This document shows positions 34,840-44,101 of a stretch of DNA of 64,000 nt, one piece after another. The stretch lies in contig CAXXGM010000013.1 of NCBI GenBank assembly GCA_963677325.2, positions 186,001-250,000 on the forward strand, read 5' to 3'. Position numbers and translations under genes: made by a program. The notes beneath the pieces were generated by a model that had not been told where the DNA came from, did not search any database, and saw nothing but the letters and a program-made list of their open reading frames with translations. This stretch comes from G963677325 sp963677325. GTDB lineage: Bacteria; Bacteroidota; Bacteroidia; Bacteroidales; Prolixibacteraceae. Within the stretch, counting starts at the first letter, position 1. Each line of letters opens with the position of its first letter.

Positions 34840-36180
34840 TTAAAGATTTCTGACTGCTTCTTTAAATTTATTACCTCTGTCTTCGTAGTTTTTGAACAGA
34901 TCAAAACTCGCACAAGCCGGAGATAAAAGGACACTGTCTCCTTTCTGCGCAAGAAAATAGGCCGTCCTGACCGCTTCTTCCATGCTTTGGGTGTCAGCAA
35001 TTTCCTTATCCATTCCGCTGAAGGATGAAATTATCTTTTGATTATCTTTCCCCAGACAAACAATCGCTTTCACTTTTTCTTTTACAAGATCATACAAAGC
35101 AGAGTAATCATTACCCTTATCGACTCCTCCAACAATCCAGATCACAGGAGTTGTCATACTTTCCAGTGCGTACCAGACCGAATTTACATTAGTGGCCTTT
35201 GAATCATTTATAAATTCAATGTTATGCACTCGTAAAAATCGCTCCAGCCGGTGTTCCACACCCTGAAAATCCTTTAAACATTCCCGGATGCCTTCCTTGC
35301 GAAGTTTTAATATGCTCCCTGAAATTCCAGCTGCCATTGAATTATAAATATTGTGTTTCCCAGGTAATGATAGGTCATTAATTGTCATATCGAAACTATT
35401 ATTATTGACGTTAATTTTTATGGTTGAATCTTCCAGCCAGGCCCCTTTCCCCAGTTTATTCATGATGGAAAAAGGAACTTTATTGGAATTGATCTCTCTT
35501 TTTCTTAATTCTTCAGCGATAACCGGATCATCCGCACAATAGACAAACCAGTCTTCCGGTCTTTGATTCCGAATGATCCTGAACTTTGAATCCACATAAT
35601 TCTGCATTTTGTATTCATAACGGTCAAGATGATCGGGAGTGATATTCAGGAGCACAGCTATATCAGCTCGGAATTCCACCATGCCATCAAGCTGGAAACT
35701 TGATAATTCAATCACATAATATTCAAAATCATCTTCCGCCACCTGTAAGGCAAAGCTTTTCCCTACATTTCCAGCCAACCCGACTTTAAGCCCTTCTCGT
35801 TTTAACAATTCATAAATCAACAGGGTGGTCGTGGTCTTGCCGTTACTTCCTGTTATGCAGATTGTTTTAGCCCGGGTGTACCGGCCTCCGAATTCGATTT
35901 CCGAAATGACAGGAATTCCCTTTTCATGAAGCTTCTTAATAACAGGTGCTTTATCCGGTATTCCGGGACTTTTAACAACCAGGTCTGAATCAAGAATTAT
36001 ATCTTCACTGTGATGATTTTCTTCATAAGATATTCCATGGTTTTCAAGCACAGTCTTGTATTGATCTTTTATCGATCCGCTGTCGGAAAGAAAGACTCCA
36101 AAACCTTCCTTTAATCCTAAAACTGCAGCTCCAATTCCACTTTCTCCACCCCCAAGGACAACTAATTTTTTTCCTTCCAT
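34840..36180 (-). CDS. murD: UDP-N-acetylmuramoylalanine-D-glutamate ligase
   Basis: 446 residues. VVLGGGESGIGAAVLG is the UDP-binding loop, TGSNGKTTTTLLIY the P-loop, ITPDHLDRY the central-domain motif and INDSKATNVNSVWYALE the C-terminal ligase motif. It adds D-glutamate. Three bases separate it from ftsW and one from mraY, indicating a tight operon. Confidence 0.97.
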   Translation of the reverse strand: MEGKKLVVLGGGESGIGAAVLGLKEGFGVFLSDSGSIKDQYKTVLENHGISYEENHHSEDIILDSDLVVKSPGIPDKAPVIKKLHEKGIPVISEIEFGGRYTRAKTICITGSNGKTTTTLLIYELLKREGLKVGLAGNVGKSFALQVAEDDFEYYVIELSSFQLDGMVEFRADIAVLLNITPDHLDRYEYKMQNYVDSKFRIIRNQRPEDWFVYCADDPVIAEELRKREINSNKVPFSIMNKLGKGAWLEDSTIKINVNNNSFDMTINDLSLPGKHNIYNSMAAGISGSILKLRKEGIRECLKDFQGVEHRLERFLRVHNIEFINDSKATNVNSVWYALESMTTPVIWIVGGVDKGNDYSALYDLVKEKVKAIVCLGKDNQKIISSFSGMDKEIADTQSMEEAVRTAYFLAQKGDSVLLSPACASFDLFKNYEDRGNKFKEAVRNL

Positions 36181-36181
36181 T

Positions 36182-37429
36182 TTATCGCATTTTTAGAGTG
36201 GCAATTGTTAAAACGGCAAGGATTATTCCAATAATCCAAAATCGTGTGACGATCTTAGCCTCCGGAAATCCCTTTTTTTGAAAATGATGATGAAGGGGTG
36301 CCATCAAAAAAATTCTTCTTCCCTCACCATATTTTCGTTTAGTATATTTGAAATAGACCACCTGAATAATAACCGAAAGACTTTCAACAACAAAGATTCC
36401 GCAAAGCAGAGGAATGAGGATCTCTTTTCGGATAATGATTGCAAACACTGCAAGTATTCCGCCCAATGCAAGACTACCCGTGTCACCCATAAATACCTGC
36501 GCCGGATAGGAATTATACCACAGAAATCCAATTGCAGCGCCGATAAACGCTGACATATATACGGTTAATTCACCACTGTTGGGAATATACATGATATTCA
36601 GATAGCCGGCATAAATGATATTTCCACCCAGATAGGCAAAAACACCGAGTGTGGCTCCGCTGATGGCTGAGGCACCGGTAGCAAGCCCATCAAGACCGTC
36701 GGTCAGATTGGCTCCGTTTGATACCGCCGTAATAATAAAAATAATGACCAGCGAATACAGAAGCCATACCCATACCCCGCCGCTGTCTTTCAGAAACCAG
36801 AGCAGCCATTTATAGTCAAACTCATGATTTTTGACAAAAGGGATGGTCGTTTTAGTGGATTTAGCTTCCACCGTCATTGGCTGTACTTCTTTTTCATTGA
36901 TTTCGTAGGCCCGGTCTTCCGTCCTAATTGTGCCGCGAACATTCTGCACCTTTTCCCTGATGACCACATCATCACTGAGATAAAGGGTTCCGGCAACAAT
37001 CAATCCCAAAAGGACCTGACCAAGAATCTTGAATTTACCGGCCAGTCCTTTTTTATTATTCAGAAAAACTTTAATGTAATCATCTGCAAATCCAATCATT
37101 CCAAGCCATACCGTCGTAATGATCATCAGGAGGATGTAAATATTATCAAGCCTTCCAAAAAGCAATGTCGGTAGCAGTATGGAGCTGATGATAATTATTC
37201 CTCCCATAGTCGGGGTTCCTTTCTTCTGTATCTGTCCTTCAAGACCGAGATCACGTATTTCATCGTCTATCTGCTGATTCTGAAGAATACGGATGAGTTT
37301 TTTCCCGAAAATAGTCGAAAAGAGCAGCGCAGTTATAACCGCCAGGGAGGAACGAAATGATATATAATCAAATAACCGTGCTCCCGGAAAATCCAATGTC
37401 TGAAGATATTTAAAAAGATAGATCAGCAT
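36182..37429 (-). CDS. mraY: Phospho-MurNAc-pentapeptide transferase MraY
   Basis: 415 residues, longer than the ~360 of proteobacterial enzymes because of an extra hydrophilic segment around 160-215, a feature of Bacteroidota. Catalytic motifs: GFADDYIKV, NLTDGLDGLATG and MAPLHHHFQKKG, with about ten membrane helices. It makes lipid I from UDP-MurNAc-pentapeptide and undecaprenyl phosphate. murF is not in this cluster, as is common in the phylum. Confidence 0.97.
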   Translation of the reverse strand: MLIYLFKYLQTLDFPGARLFDYISFRSSLAVITALLFSTIFGKKLIRILQNQQIDDEIRDLGLEGQIQKKGTPTMGGIIIISSILLPTLLFGRLDNIYILLMIITTVWLGMIGFADDYIKVFLNNKKGLAGKFKILGQVLLGLIVAGTLYLSDDVVIREKVQNVRGTIRTEDRAYEINEKEVQPMTVEAKSTKTTIPFVKNHEFDYKWLLWFLKDSGGVWVWLLYSLVIIFIITAVSNGANLTDGLDGLATGASAISGATLGVFAYLGGNIIYAGYLNIMYIPNSGELTVYMSAFIGAAIGFLWYNSYPAQVFMGDTGSLALGGILAVFAIIIRKEILIPLLCGIFVVESLSVIIQVVYFKYTKRKYGEGRRIFLMAPLHHHFQKKGFPEAKIVTRFWIIGIILAVLTIATLKMR

Positions 37430-37433
37430 TTTA

Positions 37434-38897
37434 TTAATTTTCTCTGATTAAATTGAATATTTCACGAACGATCTCCCGGTCGTCAAAATGATGTTTCACT
37501 CCTTTGATCTCCTGATAATTTTCATGCCCTTTCCCCGCAATAAGAATAATGTCCCCAGGCTTTGCCATCATACAGGCCGTCCTGATTGCTTCTTTCCGGT
37601 TTGTAATAGATAAAACCTTACTGATCTTATCAGCAGGAACTCCTTGCCTCATCTCTTCTATAATCGCTTCCGGCTCTTCTGAACGGGGATTATCGGAAGT
37701 TAAGATGACTCTGTCACTGGCTGTCACGGCTTCAAATGCCATCTCGGGACGCTTGGTCCTGTCTCTGTCTCCTCCGGCTCCAACCACAGTGAAAACCGTT
37801 TCATTACCTGTCCGTACTTCATTGATTCCAGACAGAACATTTTTTATTGCATCAGGTGTATGAGCATAATCGACAACTGCAAATATGCCCATCGGTGATC
37901 TGAATACTTCAAATCTTCCATCCACAGGATGAAGCAGGCTGATTATACGGAGTGTTTCTTCAGCATCAACCCCCAGCTTAACAGCTGTTCCGTAAACGGC
38001 AAGAAGATTATAGGCATTGAAATTTCCGACAAAATGCGTCCATACCTCCGATCCGTTAACCCGCACAAGCATACCATCGAAATGGCTTTCCAGTACTTTA
38101 ACATTAAAATCTGCTAATGATCTGGCTGAATAAGTAAATTTTTGCGCCTTCGTGTTTTGCAGCATAACCATGCCATTCTTATCGTCGATGTTGGTCAAGG
38201 CAAAAGCTGAAGAATTCAGCTGATCGAAAAATTTCTTTTTAGCATCACGATAGGCAAGAAAAGTCTTGTGATAATCAAGATGATCATGAGTAAGATTGGT
38301 AAATACCCCTCCTTTAAATTCAATTCCCGCAATACGGTCCTGATCCACAGAATGTGAACTTACCTCCATAAAACAATATTCACATCCTGCATCCACCATT
38401 TTTGACATCAGCTCCTGTATTTGCAAGGGGTCTGGAGTTGTATGAGTTGCCGGAAGTTGTTCTTCATGAATGTAATTGCATACGGTCGAAAGAAGCCCGG
38501 CTTTGCTTCCAAGCTCCTTGAATAATCTGTACAATAAAGTAGCAGTTGTTGTTTTACCGTTTGTACCCGTTATACCTACTACTTTCATTTTCCGGGAAGG
38601 TTCCCTGAAAAATCTGGATGCGATCTGACCCAGTACTTTCGAAGAATTGGATGCTTGTATCCAGGTAGTATTTTGATCAGAATCCCCGGGTAAGTGTTCA
38701 CAAACTATCACTGAAGCTCCGTTACGAATTGCAGCAGTTATGAAATTGTGCCCGTCAATGTTCGTTCCGGGAACTGCTGCAAAAAGAAATCCGGGCAATA
38801 CCTTTCGCGAATCAAAGGCAATACCTTTTACATCCGTTTCCGTGTTACCGGTTACCGAAAGACCTTCAATTCCTTTTGTTAGTTCAGATAATATCAT
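37434..38897 (-). CDS. murE: UDP-MurNAc-L-Ala-D-Glu:meso-diaminopimelate ligase
   Basis: 487 residues. GTNGKTTT P-loop at 111-118, THDHLDYHKT central motif, and VDYAHTPDAI ligase motif. TSDNPRSEEP contains the DNPR tetrapeptide that selects meso-DAP over lysine, so the cell wall is DAP-type; this agrees with the gamma-Glu-DAP endopeptidase at 5172. Start 12 bp after ftsI. Confidence 0.97.
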   Translation of the reverse strand: MILSELTKGIEGLSVTGNTETDVKGIAFDSRKVLPGFLFAAVPGTNIDGHNFITAAIRNGASVIVCEHLPGDSDQNTTWIQASNSSKVLGQIASRFFREPSRKMKVVGITGTNGKTTTATLLYRLFKELGSKAGLLSTVCNYIHEEQLPATHTTPDPLQIQELMSKMVDAGCEYCFMEVSSHSVDQDRIAGIEFKGGVFTNLTHDHLDYHKTFLAYRDAKKKFFDQLNSSAFALTNIDDKNGMVMLQNTKAQKFTYSARSLADFNVKVLESHFDGMLVRVNGSEVWTHFVGNFNAYNLLAVYGTAVKLGVDAEETLRIISLLHPVDGRFEVFRSPMGIFAVVDYAHTPDAIKNVLSGINEVRTGNETVFTVVGAGGDRDRTKRPEMAFEAVTASDRVILTSDNPRSEEPEAIIEEMRQGVPADKISKVLSITNRKEAIRTACMMAKPGDIILIAGKGHENYQEIKGVKHHFDDREIVREIFNLIREN

Positions 38898-38908
38898 AAT
38901 TGCTCTTT

Positions 38909-41041
38909 TTAACTTAACCGCAGCGCTATATTCTGTCCACGATGGATCTTGGTTCCTGCTCTTAATGATTGAAACTTCACTTTACCCCGGCCTTTCAGGG
39001 TTACTCTCAAACCGTTGTTCTCAAGAAGATAAACGGCATCAGTGGCTCCCATTCCTTTAACGTTGGGGACGACTCCGTCTTCAACTTTACGGTTATTCAA
39101 TTCCAGACCATCCTCATCCGGAGCAGCTTCCACCCATTTAGAATGGATAAAGGCAAATCCGTTCAGAATATCCAATTCATCCAGGACATTGGCAATATCC
39201 TTTTTCCGGCCGGCTGTCAATCCGGGTATATCGTTTTCTATTTTTTTTCTCGGAAAATCTATTTCATCTTTAAGTCCTAATTCATAGGCATACACATAAT
39301 CTGCAATTTGCCTGAAGACCGGACCTGCCACGGAGGCTCCGTAATAATCCCCTCCCCGGGGACCATTGATTACCACAATACATGAATACTTGGGATTATC
39401 TGCCGGAAAATATCCGACAAATGAAGATTGATATACTTTCAGTCCACCATGATTATATCCTTCCCTTCTGTTGGCAACCTGCGCCGTTCCGGTTTTCCCG
39501 GCAATTTTATAGGATTTTGATTTTAACGCTTTCCCGGTCCCGTTCTCAATAACACCTTCAAGCATTGCATGCGCTTTCCGGATTGTTTTCGCAGAACAGA
39601 TAGACCAGATTAATCTCTCCGTACCAAATCTCTCACGTACATGCCCATTTTCCGTGATGGCTTTTACCAGACGGGGTTTCATCATACAACCATTGTTGGC
39701 AACGGCATTATAAAAAGTCAGGGTCTGGAGAGGAGTGACTTTAACCTCATACCCAAAAGACATCCATGCCAGGGAAATTCCCGACCAGAATTTGTCGCCA
39801 GGCTTTTTGATATAAGGTTGACCTGTTCCTTTGATTCCTACATCAAGTTTTTCATCCATTCCCATTTTGCAGATCCGCTTTACAAAATCCTTTTCTTCTC
39901 CCTGGTAGGCCTGGGTAATAAGTTTGGCGACCGCAACATTGGAAGATACTTCAAATGCTTCTTTGGCCGTCAATTTACCATGACCTCCATCCTTATAATC
40001 GCTGTCGCGGACGGGTTGTTTTTTATACACCCAAATCCCATTACCTGTTTCTACAATAGTAGATGTATCGATTTTACCATCTTCCATGGCAGCCATGTAA
40101 GAGGCCAGTTTAAAGGTAGATCCCGGTTCCGAACACCCTGCATTTCCAATACCATAATTCTGATAACCGCCAATCAGCTCCCCGGCACTATTACGTCCGA
40201 AATTGGAAATTGCCTTTATATCACCCGTCTTTACTTCCATCAGGATAGCGCTTCCATACTGGGCCCGGGTCCTGTCCATCTGCTGTTTGAGGTAATAAGT
40301 CATCTGATCCTGCATTTTCACATCCAGGGTAGTCACCACATTGAATCCGTCCTGGGGATCATCCTTGCTGATGATAAACCATCTTCCGGACATATTTTGC
40401 TTTAGCGCCAAACCATCTTCCCCACGAAGTTCTTCTTCAAAAGCCTGTTCCAGACCAAAAGCTCCTGCAGGACGGTCATCTCCCTCTACAATTCCCTTGC
40501 CTAATTTTCCAAGAGTCCGGATGGCAAGATTTCCAAAAGGATAAATTCTCTTATTCTCCTGTTCCGGTATTACCCCACCGCTGTTTCTCCCTCTTCTGAG
40601 AATCGGAAACTTCTTTATTTGCTGAAGATCAAGATAACTTACTTTGTGAGGCGTAATCATCCAGTATCGCTGCTTCGAATGATAAGCCCTTCTGAGAGAT
40701 GAAGCATAGGATTTAGCTGACCGGTCACGGAAAAAGTGTGAAAGACAGAGGGCCAGCGAATCCACTTCATGATTGAAAACCTTCGAGAGACCTGGTGAAC
40801 CCATATCCATTCTTAATTCATAATAAGGTACAGAGGTAGCAAGCGGACTGCCGTCTTCAGCACAAATATCTCCCCGCCGCCCGGAAATAGGAACTTCCTT
40901 GACTTCCATCCTTTCTCCTTTTTCTCCCCACTCCGACGTATGCTGTACAATAAAAACCTTCAAAATGATAACCAATGAAAAAACCAGGATGATCCCATAG
41001 ATCAGGCTAAATCGTGTCAATATGGCTTTCCTGATTTCCAT
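38909..41041 (-). CDS. ftsI: Division transpeptidase FtsI/PBP3 with C-terminal PASTA domain
   Basis: 710 residues. An N-terminal membrane anchor (about 10-32) leads to a dimerisation domain (RRGDICAEDGSPLA) and the penicillin-binding domain with the SxxK tetrad STFK at 308-311, SSN in VSSNVAVAK and KTGTAQ. The last ~60 residues (VVPNVKGMGATDAVYLLENN) form a PASTA domain, making it SpoVD-like, the usual form in Bacteroidota. It cross-links septal murein as partner of FtsW. Confidence 0.96.
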   Translation of the reverse strand: MEIRKAILTRFSLIYGIILVFSLVIILKVFIVQHTSEWGEKGERMEVKEVPISGRRGDICAEDGSPLATSVPYYELRMDMGSPGLSKVFNHEVDSLALCLSHFFRDRSAKSYASSLRRAYHSKQRYWMITPHKVSYLDLQQIKKFPILRRGRNSGGVIPEQENKRIYPFGNLAIRTLGKLGKGIVEGDDRPAGAFGLEQAFEEELRGEDGLALKQNMSGRWFIISKDDPQDGFNVVTTLDVKMQDQMTYYLKQQMDRTRAQYGSAILMEVKTGDIKAISNFGRNSAGELIGGYQNYGIGNAGCSEPGSTFKLASYMAAMEDGKIDTSTIVETGNGIWVYKKQPVRDSDYKDGGHGKLTAKEAFEVSSNVAVAKLITQAYQGEEKDFVKRICKMGMDEKLDVGIKGTGQPYIKKPGDKFWSGISLAWMSFGYEVKVTPLQTLTFYNAVANNGCMMKPRLVKAITENGHVRERFGTERLIWSICSAKTIRKAHAMLEGVIENGTGKALKSKSYKIAGKTGTAQVANRREGYNHGGLKVYQSSFVGYFPADNPKYSCIVVINGPRGGDYYGASVAGPVFRQIADYVYAYELGLKDEIDFPRKKIENDIPGLTAGRKKDIANVLDELDILNGFAFIHSKWVEAAPDEDGLELNNRKVEDGVVPNVKGMGATDAVYLLENNGLRVTLKGRGKVKFQSLRAGTKIHRGQNIALRLS

Positions 41042-41042
41042 C

Positions 41043-41402
41043 CTATTCCTTCTTTACATATATTTTGCTTGGCGGTTCTTTCGATAATTCAAGATCCAGG
41101 CCGCTTTTTTTTACCCGGTCAATAATCAGGGAAGGACGGCTAAGTTTCATTACATCTGCTGCAATAGAGATCGATTGGGAGCGCAACTCCTTTAAACTAT
41201 CTTCCAAAGCCGTCATCTCCCGGATGACCTTTTCTGACTTGTATCTCACTGAAATATTGGCCAGGAGCATGAGAAAAATAACAAACAAAAGCACCCTGTT
41301 CCTTCGGAGCCATTCGCTCTCAAGGAAACGGCCGTTAAGCACTTCCCTGACAGTTACTTTTTTCTTTCTTTTCCCTTCCATCCTTTCAGATCTTTTCCGC
41401 AA
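41043..41402 (-). CDS. ftsL: FtsL-like divisome protein
   Basis: 119 residues with a basic cytoplasmic N-terminus, one transmembrane segment (LLFVIFLMLLANISV, about 39-53) and a periplasmic coiled coil (YKSEKVIREMTALEDSLKELRS). Sequence conservation in FtsL is low; identification rests on topology and position between rsmH and ftsI. The first Met overlaps rsmH by 17 bp; the Met at residue 8 (41381) would give a 4-bp gap and is the likelier start. Confidence 0.85.
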   Translation of the reverse strand: MRKRSERMEGKRKKKVTVREVLNGRFLESEWLRRNRVLLFVIFLMLLANISVRYKSEKVIREMTALEDSLKELRSQSISIAADVMKLSRPSLIIDRVKKSGLDLELSKEPPSKIYVKKE

Positions 41403-42285
41403 TTCTTAATTTGGCGCTTCTGGCCCTTGGATTTTTAAAAATCTCTTCCTCCCCGGGAGTGATAGCCTTTCGGGTTATCAGCTTAAAGGGCGAAGTAGTA
41501 TTTCCGTAAAAATCCTGCTCAATTTTGCCATCTATCCTCCCTGAACGCATAAAATTTTTAACCAGCCGGTCCTCAAGTGAATGATAGGAAATCACCACCA
41601 ACCGTCCACCTTGGCCCAGTACATCCAATGTGCTTTCCAGAAAATCGGTCAATACCCCAATCTCGTTATTTACTTCTATCCTTAATGCCTGGAATACCTG
41701 TGACAGATATTTCTTCTCAACCCTTTTGGGTACAACCGGTTCTATCAGTTTCAAAAATTGATTTATGGTCTCTATTGTCTCCTTCTCACGTGCGGTTGTA
41801 ATTACAGAAGTCAATGATCTCCAGTTCTGAATTTCTCCATAATCTCTGAAGATTTTCCCAAGCTGTTCTTCACTGTAATCGTTAATTACTTTTGAAGCAT
41901 CAGAATCAGATTTCTGATTCATCCTCATATCCAGCCTCGCATCAAAACGAAATGAAAATCCTCTTTCTGCTACATCAAAATCATGGGAGGATACACCCAG
42001 ATCAGCCAAAATCCCATCCACTTTTTCTATGCCATAGTAGCGAAGGAAATTTTTCAGAAATTTGAAGTTATGAGGAACAAAAGTCAGACGGTTATCTTTT
42101 GAGACATTTTTCAGGGCATCTTCATCCTGATCAAAGGCGATAAGTCTTCCCTCTCCCATTTTTTCAAGGATAAGTCTGGAATGACCGCCGCCCCCGTAAG
42201 TAACATCCACATAAGTGCCAACGGGACGAATATTCAATCCATTTATACTCTCTTCGAGCAACACCGGTTCATGATATACGTCCAT
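41386..42285 (-). CDS. rsmH: 16S rRNA (cytosine1402-N4)-methyltransferase
   Basis: Start placed at 42285 (MDVYHEPVLLEES), where the conserved family begins; the ORF extending to 42366 only adds sequence reading into the heptamer repeat. VDVTYGGGGHS is the SAM-binding loop, ADLGVSSHDFD and ERGFSFR family motifs, SYHSLEDRLVK the C-terminal signature. It methylates C1402 of 16S rRNA in the P site. About 190 bp with tandem repeats separate it from mraZ. Confidence 0.95.
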   Translation of the reverse strand: MDVYHEPVLLEESINGLNIRPVGTYVDVTYGGGGHSRLILEKMGEGRLIAFDQDEDALKNVSKDNRLTFVPHNFKFLKNFLRYYGIEKVDGILADLGVSSHDFDVAERGFSFRFDARLDMRMNQKSDSDASKVINDYSEEQLGKIFRDYGEIQNWRSLTSVITTAREKETIETINQFLKLIEPVVPKRVEKKYLSQVFQALRIEVNNEIGVLTDFLESTLDVLGQGGRLVVISYHSLEDRLVKNFMRSGRIDGKIEQDFYGNTTSPFKLITRKAITPGEEEIFKNPRARSAKLRIAEKI

Positions 42286-42353
42286 TATATTTGTATGTAT
42301 TCCCTTATTTATCTTATGGCACGGAGCAAAAAGCATAATCCTCTGCTCTCGTT

Positions 42354-42472
42354 TTCCCTGCTCCATGCTCCTGTCTCCCCGCTCCGGTCTCCGTTCTCCG
42401 GTCTCCGTTCTCCGGTCTCCGTTCTCCGTTCTCCGTTCTCCGTTTTCCGTTCTCCGTTTTCCCTGCTCTCCG
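42354..42472. repeat. Heptanucleotide tandem array between mraZ and rsmH
   Basis: About 17 consecutive 7-nt units with consensus CTCCGTT/CTCCGGT (plus strand). Units from 42382 to 42458 are near-perfect, alternating CTCCGGT and CTCCGTT first, then mostly CTCCGTT; both edges degrade into CTCCATG, CTCCTGT, TTCCCTG. On the mRNA-sense strand the units read AACGGAG/ACCGGAG. Confidence 0.9.
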
Positions 42473-42476
42473 CCCC

Positions 42477-42932
42477 TTAATCCATCGGACCACCAAGAAG
42501 CTCTTTGTATAATCTTGCATATTCTTCATCGCTCAACCTGGATGACCTGTGACGTTCCGGTTCCCATAATCTCATACGTGAACCTTGCCCTGTGAATATG
42601 GCCTCTTTCCTGATCCCTGCATAACCGAGCATATCTCCGGGGATATTTAAACGGCCGTTTTCAGCCATCCCGATTTTTACAATTTCCTCGTAATACCTCG
42701 AAAGCATTTTACTTTGAATAGGATCATCCATATTCAGTCTCTGGCGAAGCTTCTCCACTTTCGTCAACCAGGTTGAATACGGATAGATATTCAAACAACG
42801 GTCATAAACATCCTTTTCAACAACAAAAGTCATTTCTATGGCCTCACCCATCTCTTTTTTGAAAGAAGAAGGAAGTACCACCCGACCCTTATCGTCAACA
42901 GTAGCAGGATATATGTTCGAAAATGTAATCAT
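42477..42932 (-). CDS. mraZ: Transcriptional regulator MraZ
   Basis: Start placed at 42932 (MITFSNIYPATVDDKGRVVLP), giving about 151 residues in two AbrB-like swapped-hairpin repeats: DDKGRVVLPSSFKKEM and ENGRLNIPGDMLGYAG. MraZ binds repeats upstream of its own gene and controls the division cluster in other bacteria. It is first in the operon; a promoter is at 42958-42988. Confidence 0.93.
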   Translation of the reverse strand: MITFSNIYPATVDDKGRVVLPSSFKKEMGEAIEMTFVVEKDVYDRCLNIYPYSTWLTKVEKLRQRLNMDDPIQSKMLSRYYEEIVKIGMAENGRLNIPGDMLGYAGIRKEAIFTGQGSRMRLWEPERHRSSRLSDEEYARLYKELLGGPMD

Positions 42933-42957
42933 CAGTTTTTTGAGCACCAATACAAGG

Positions 42958-42988
42958 TAAAATTAGTACTTTTCCACATCATGACAAA
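42958..42988 (-). promoter_or_regulatory. Candidate promoter of the dcw operon
   Basis: On the minus strand TTTG (42985-42988), a 19-bp spacer and TAATTTTA (42958-42965), one base from TAnnTTTG. The spacer contains TGTGGAAA and a second TTGTGGAAT lies just upstream (about 43000), candidates for MraZ binding. The mraZ ATG is 26 bp from the -7 box. Confidence 0.5.
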
Positions 42989-43027
42989 ACATGACACAAT
43001 ATTCCACAATACTTTTTGTCAACAATT

Positions 43028-43079
43028 TGTTGATAACTTTTAAACAAAATTGTTGATAACTCCATTTTTCTGTTCATAA
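43028..43079. promoter_or_regulatory. Cluster of three DnaA-box-like nonamers upstream of mraZ
   Basis: Read on the minus strand: TTATCAACA (43028-43036), TTATCAACA (43051-43059) and TTATGAACA (43071-43079); the first two differ by one base from TTATCCACA. They lie between the divergent mraZ and GlsA-like genes. Confidence 0.4.
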
Positions 43080-43252
43080 CCCTTTCAAAATAGTTAAAAA
43101 CTCCGATTGAAGGGAATGATTGATCTGACCCTGTCCTTTAATGTTTCAAAGCGCTCCGTTAATAATCCTGCAAATTTCTTTATTTTCATAAAGAAAAAAA
43201 CAAAGTGAGATTTTATTTTACTTTTGACATGAAAAATTAATGCTCTGGTAAA

Positions 43253-44080
43253 ATGAACAATGAACATTCTTCATCACCTTTAAAACCAATTGTTTTAAAG
43301 GATCTGATTGCAGAAAAAAACCCAAAACTGGCGAACCGTCTTCCTGGCTTTGTTTACGGAGTTATGAACAGGCTTCTTCACATCCGTGAGATTAACGAGA
43401 TTATCAGAAAATACGGGAATCTCCACGGAATCCCTTTTGTAGAAGCGCTTTTTGATCATTTCAAAATTAAATTTGTCTTTAAAGGCACTGAATATCTTCC
43501 CCGGGAGGGTCGGTTTATATTTGCATCCAATCATCCCCTGGGTGGTTTTGATGGTTTAATCCTGATTAACGGGGTAACAAAATATCTCGGGAAATCATTG
43601 TTTCTGGTCAGGGACGAATTGACTAAAATTGCTCCGCTGAAAGAACTCTTTATCCCGGTTAATAAGTTTGGCAACCAACAAGCTTCAGTATTACAAATCA
43701 TTGAAGCTTATCAGTCAGATGCTCAGATCCTTGTTTTCCCTTCAGGTCTTGCCTCACGAAAGATAAAAGGAATCATTGTCGATCTGGAATGGCAAAAGCA
43801 TTTCATACAAAAATCCATTGAATACCAAAGAGATGTCATTCCTGTTCACATCAGCGGCAGGAATACAGGATTCTTTTACTGGCTGGCCAATTTCAGGAAA
43901 GCCATCGGAATAAAACTGAATATTGAAATGTTTCTCCTTCCGGATGAATTATTCAGGCAAAAAAATAAAACTTTTACCATCACTTTTAAACAGCCCCTTT
44001 CATGGCAGACTTTTGATAAAACCAAATCGGCAAAACAATGGGCTTCTGAAGTGAAGAGCCTCGTTTACGATGGCAAATAA
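43253..44080 (+). CDS. glsA: Lysophospholipid acyltransferase family, GlsA-like O-acyltransferase
   Basis: 275 residues. PlsC-type motif NHPLGGFDG (variant of H-x4-D) near residue 93 and FPSGLASRKIKG as the second motif. In Bacteroides the glycine-lipid pathway uses an N-acyltransferase (GlsB) and an O-acyltransferase (GlsA) encoded side by side; a GlsB-like gene lies 360 bp downstream here, so this is probably the O-acylation step on lyso-glycine or lyso-ornithine lipid at the inner membrane. TACTTTTG at 43219-43226 could be a -7 box, with no clear -33. The pair is split by a repeat element. Confidence 0.8.
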   Translation: MNNEHSSSPLKPIVLKDLIAEKNPKLANRLPGFVYGVMNRLLHIREINEIIRKYGNLHGIPFVEALFDHFKIKFVFKGTEYLPREGRFIFASNHPLGGFDGLILINGVTKYLGKSLFLVRDELTKIAPLKELFIPVNKFGNQQASVLQIIEAYQSDAQILVFPSGLASRKIKGIIVDLEWQKHFIQKSIEYQRDVIPVHISGRNTGFFYWLANFRKAIGIKLNIEMFLLPDELFRQKNKTFTITFKQPLSWQTFDKTKSAKQWASEVKSLVYDGK

Positions 44081-44101
44081 TTGCCCTGATATAATTGTTC
44101 A

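Noticed and set aside
39641..40405. 254-codon plus-strand ORF antisense to ftsI
   Set aside because: Shadow of a strongly conserved transpeptidase gene; no motif, no promoter.
42354..42472. CRISPR array
   Set aside because: Unit length is 7 nt with no spacers and no cas genes; it is a simple tandem repeat.
42314..42595. Low-complexity ORFs on both strands across the heptamer array
   Set aside because: They exist because a 7-nt array stays open in all frames; the repeated RSPFSVLRSP-type product has no start context.
43028..43079. Chromosomal origin of replication
   Set aside because: Only three imperfect DnaA boxes and no dnaA, dnaN or other origin genes nearby; kept only as a regulatory candidate.
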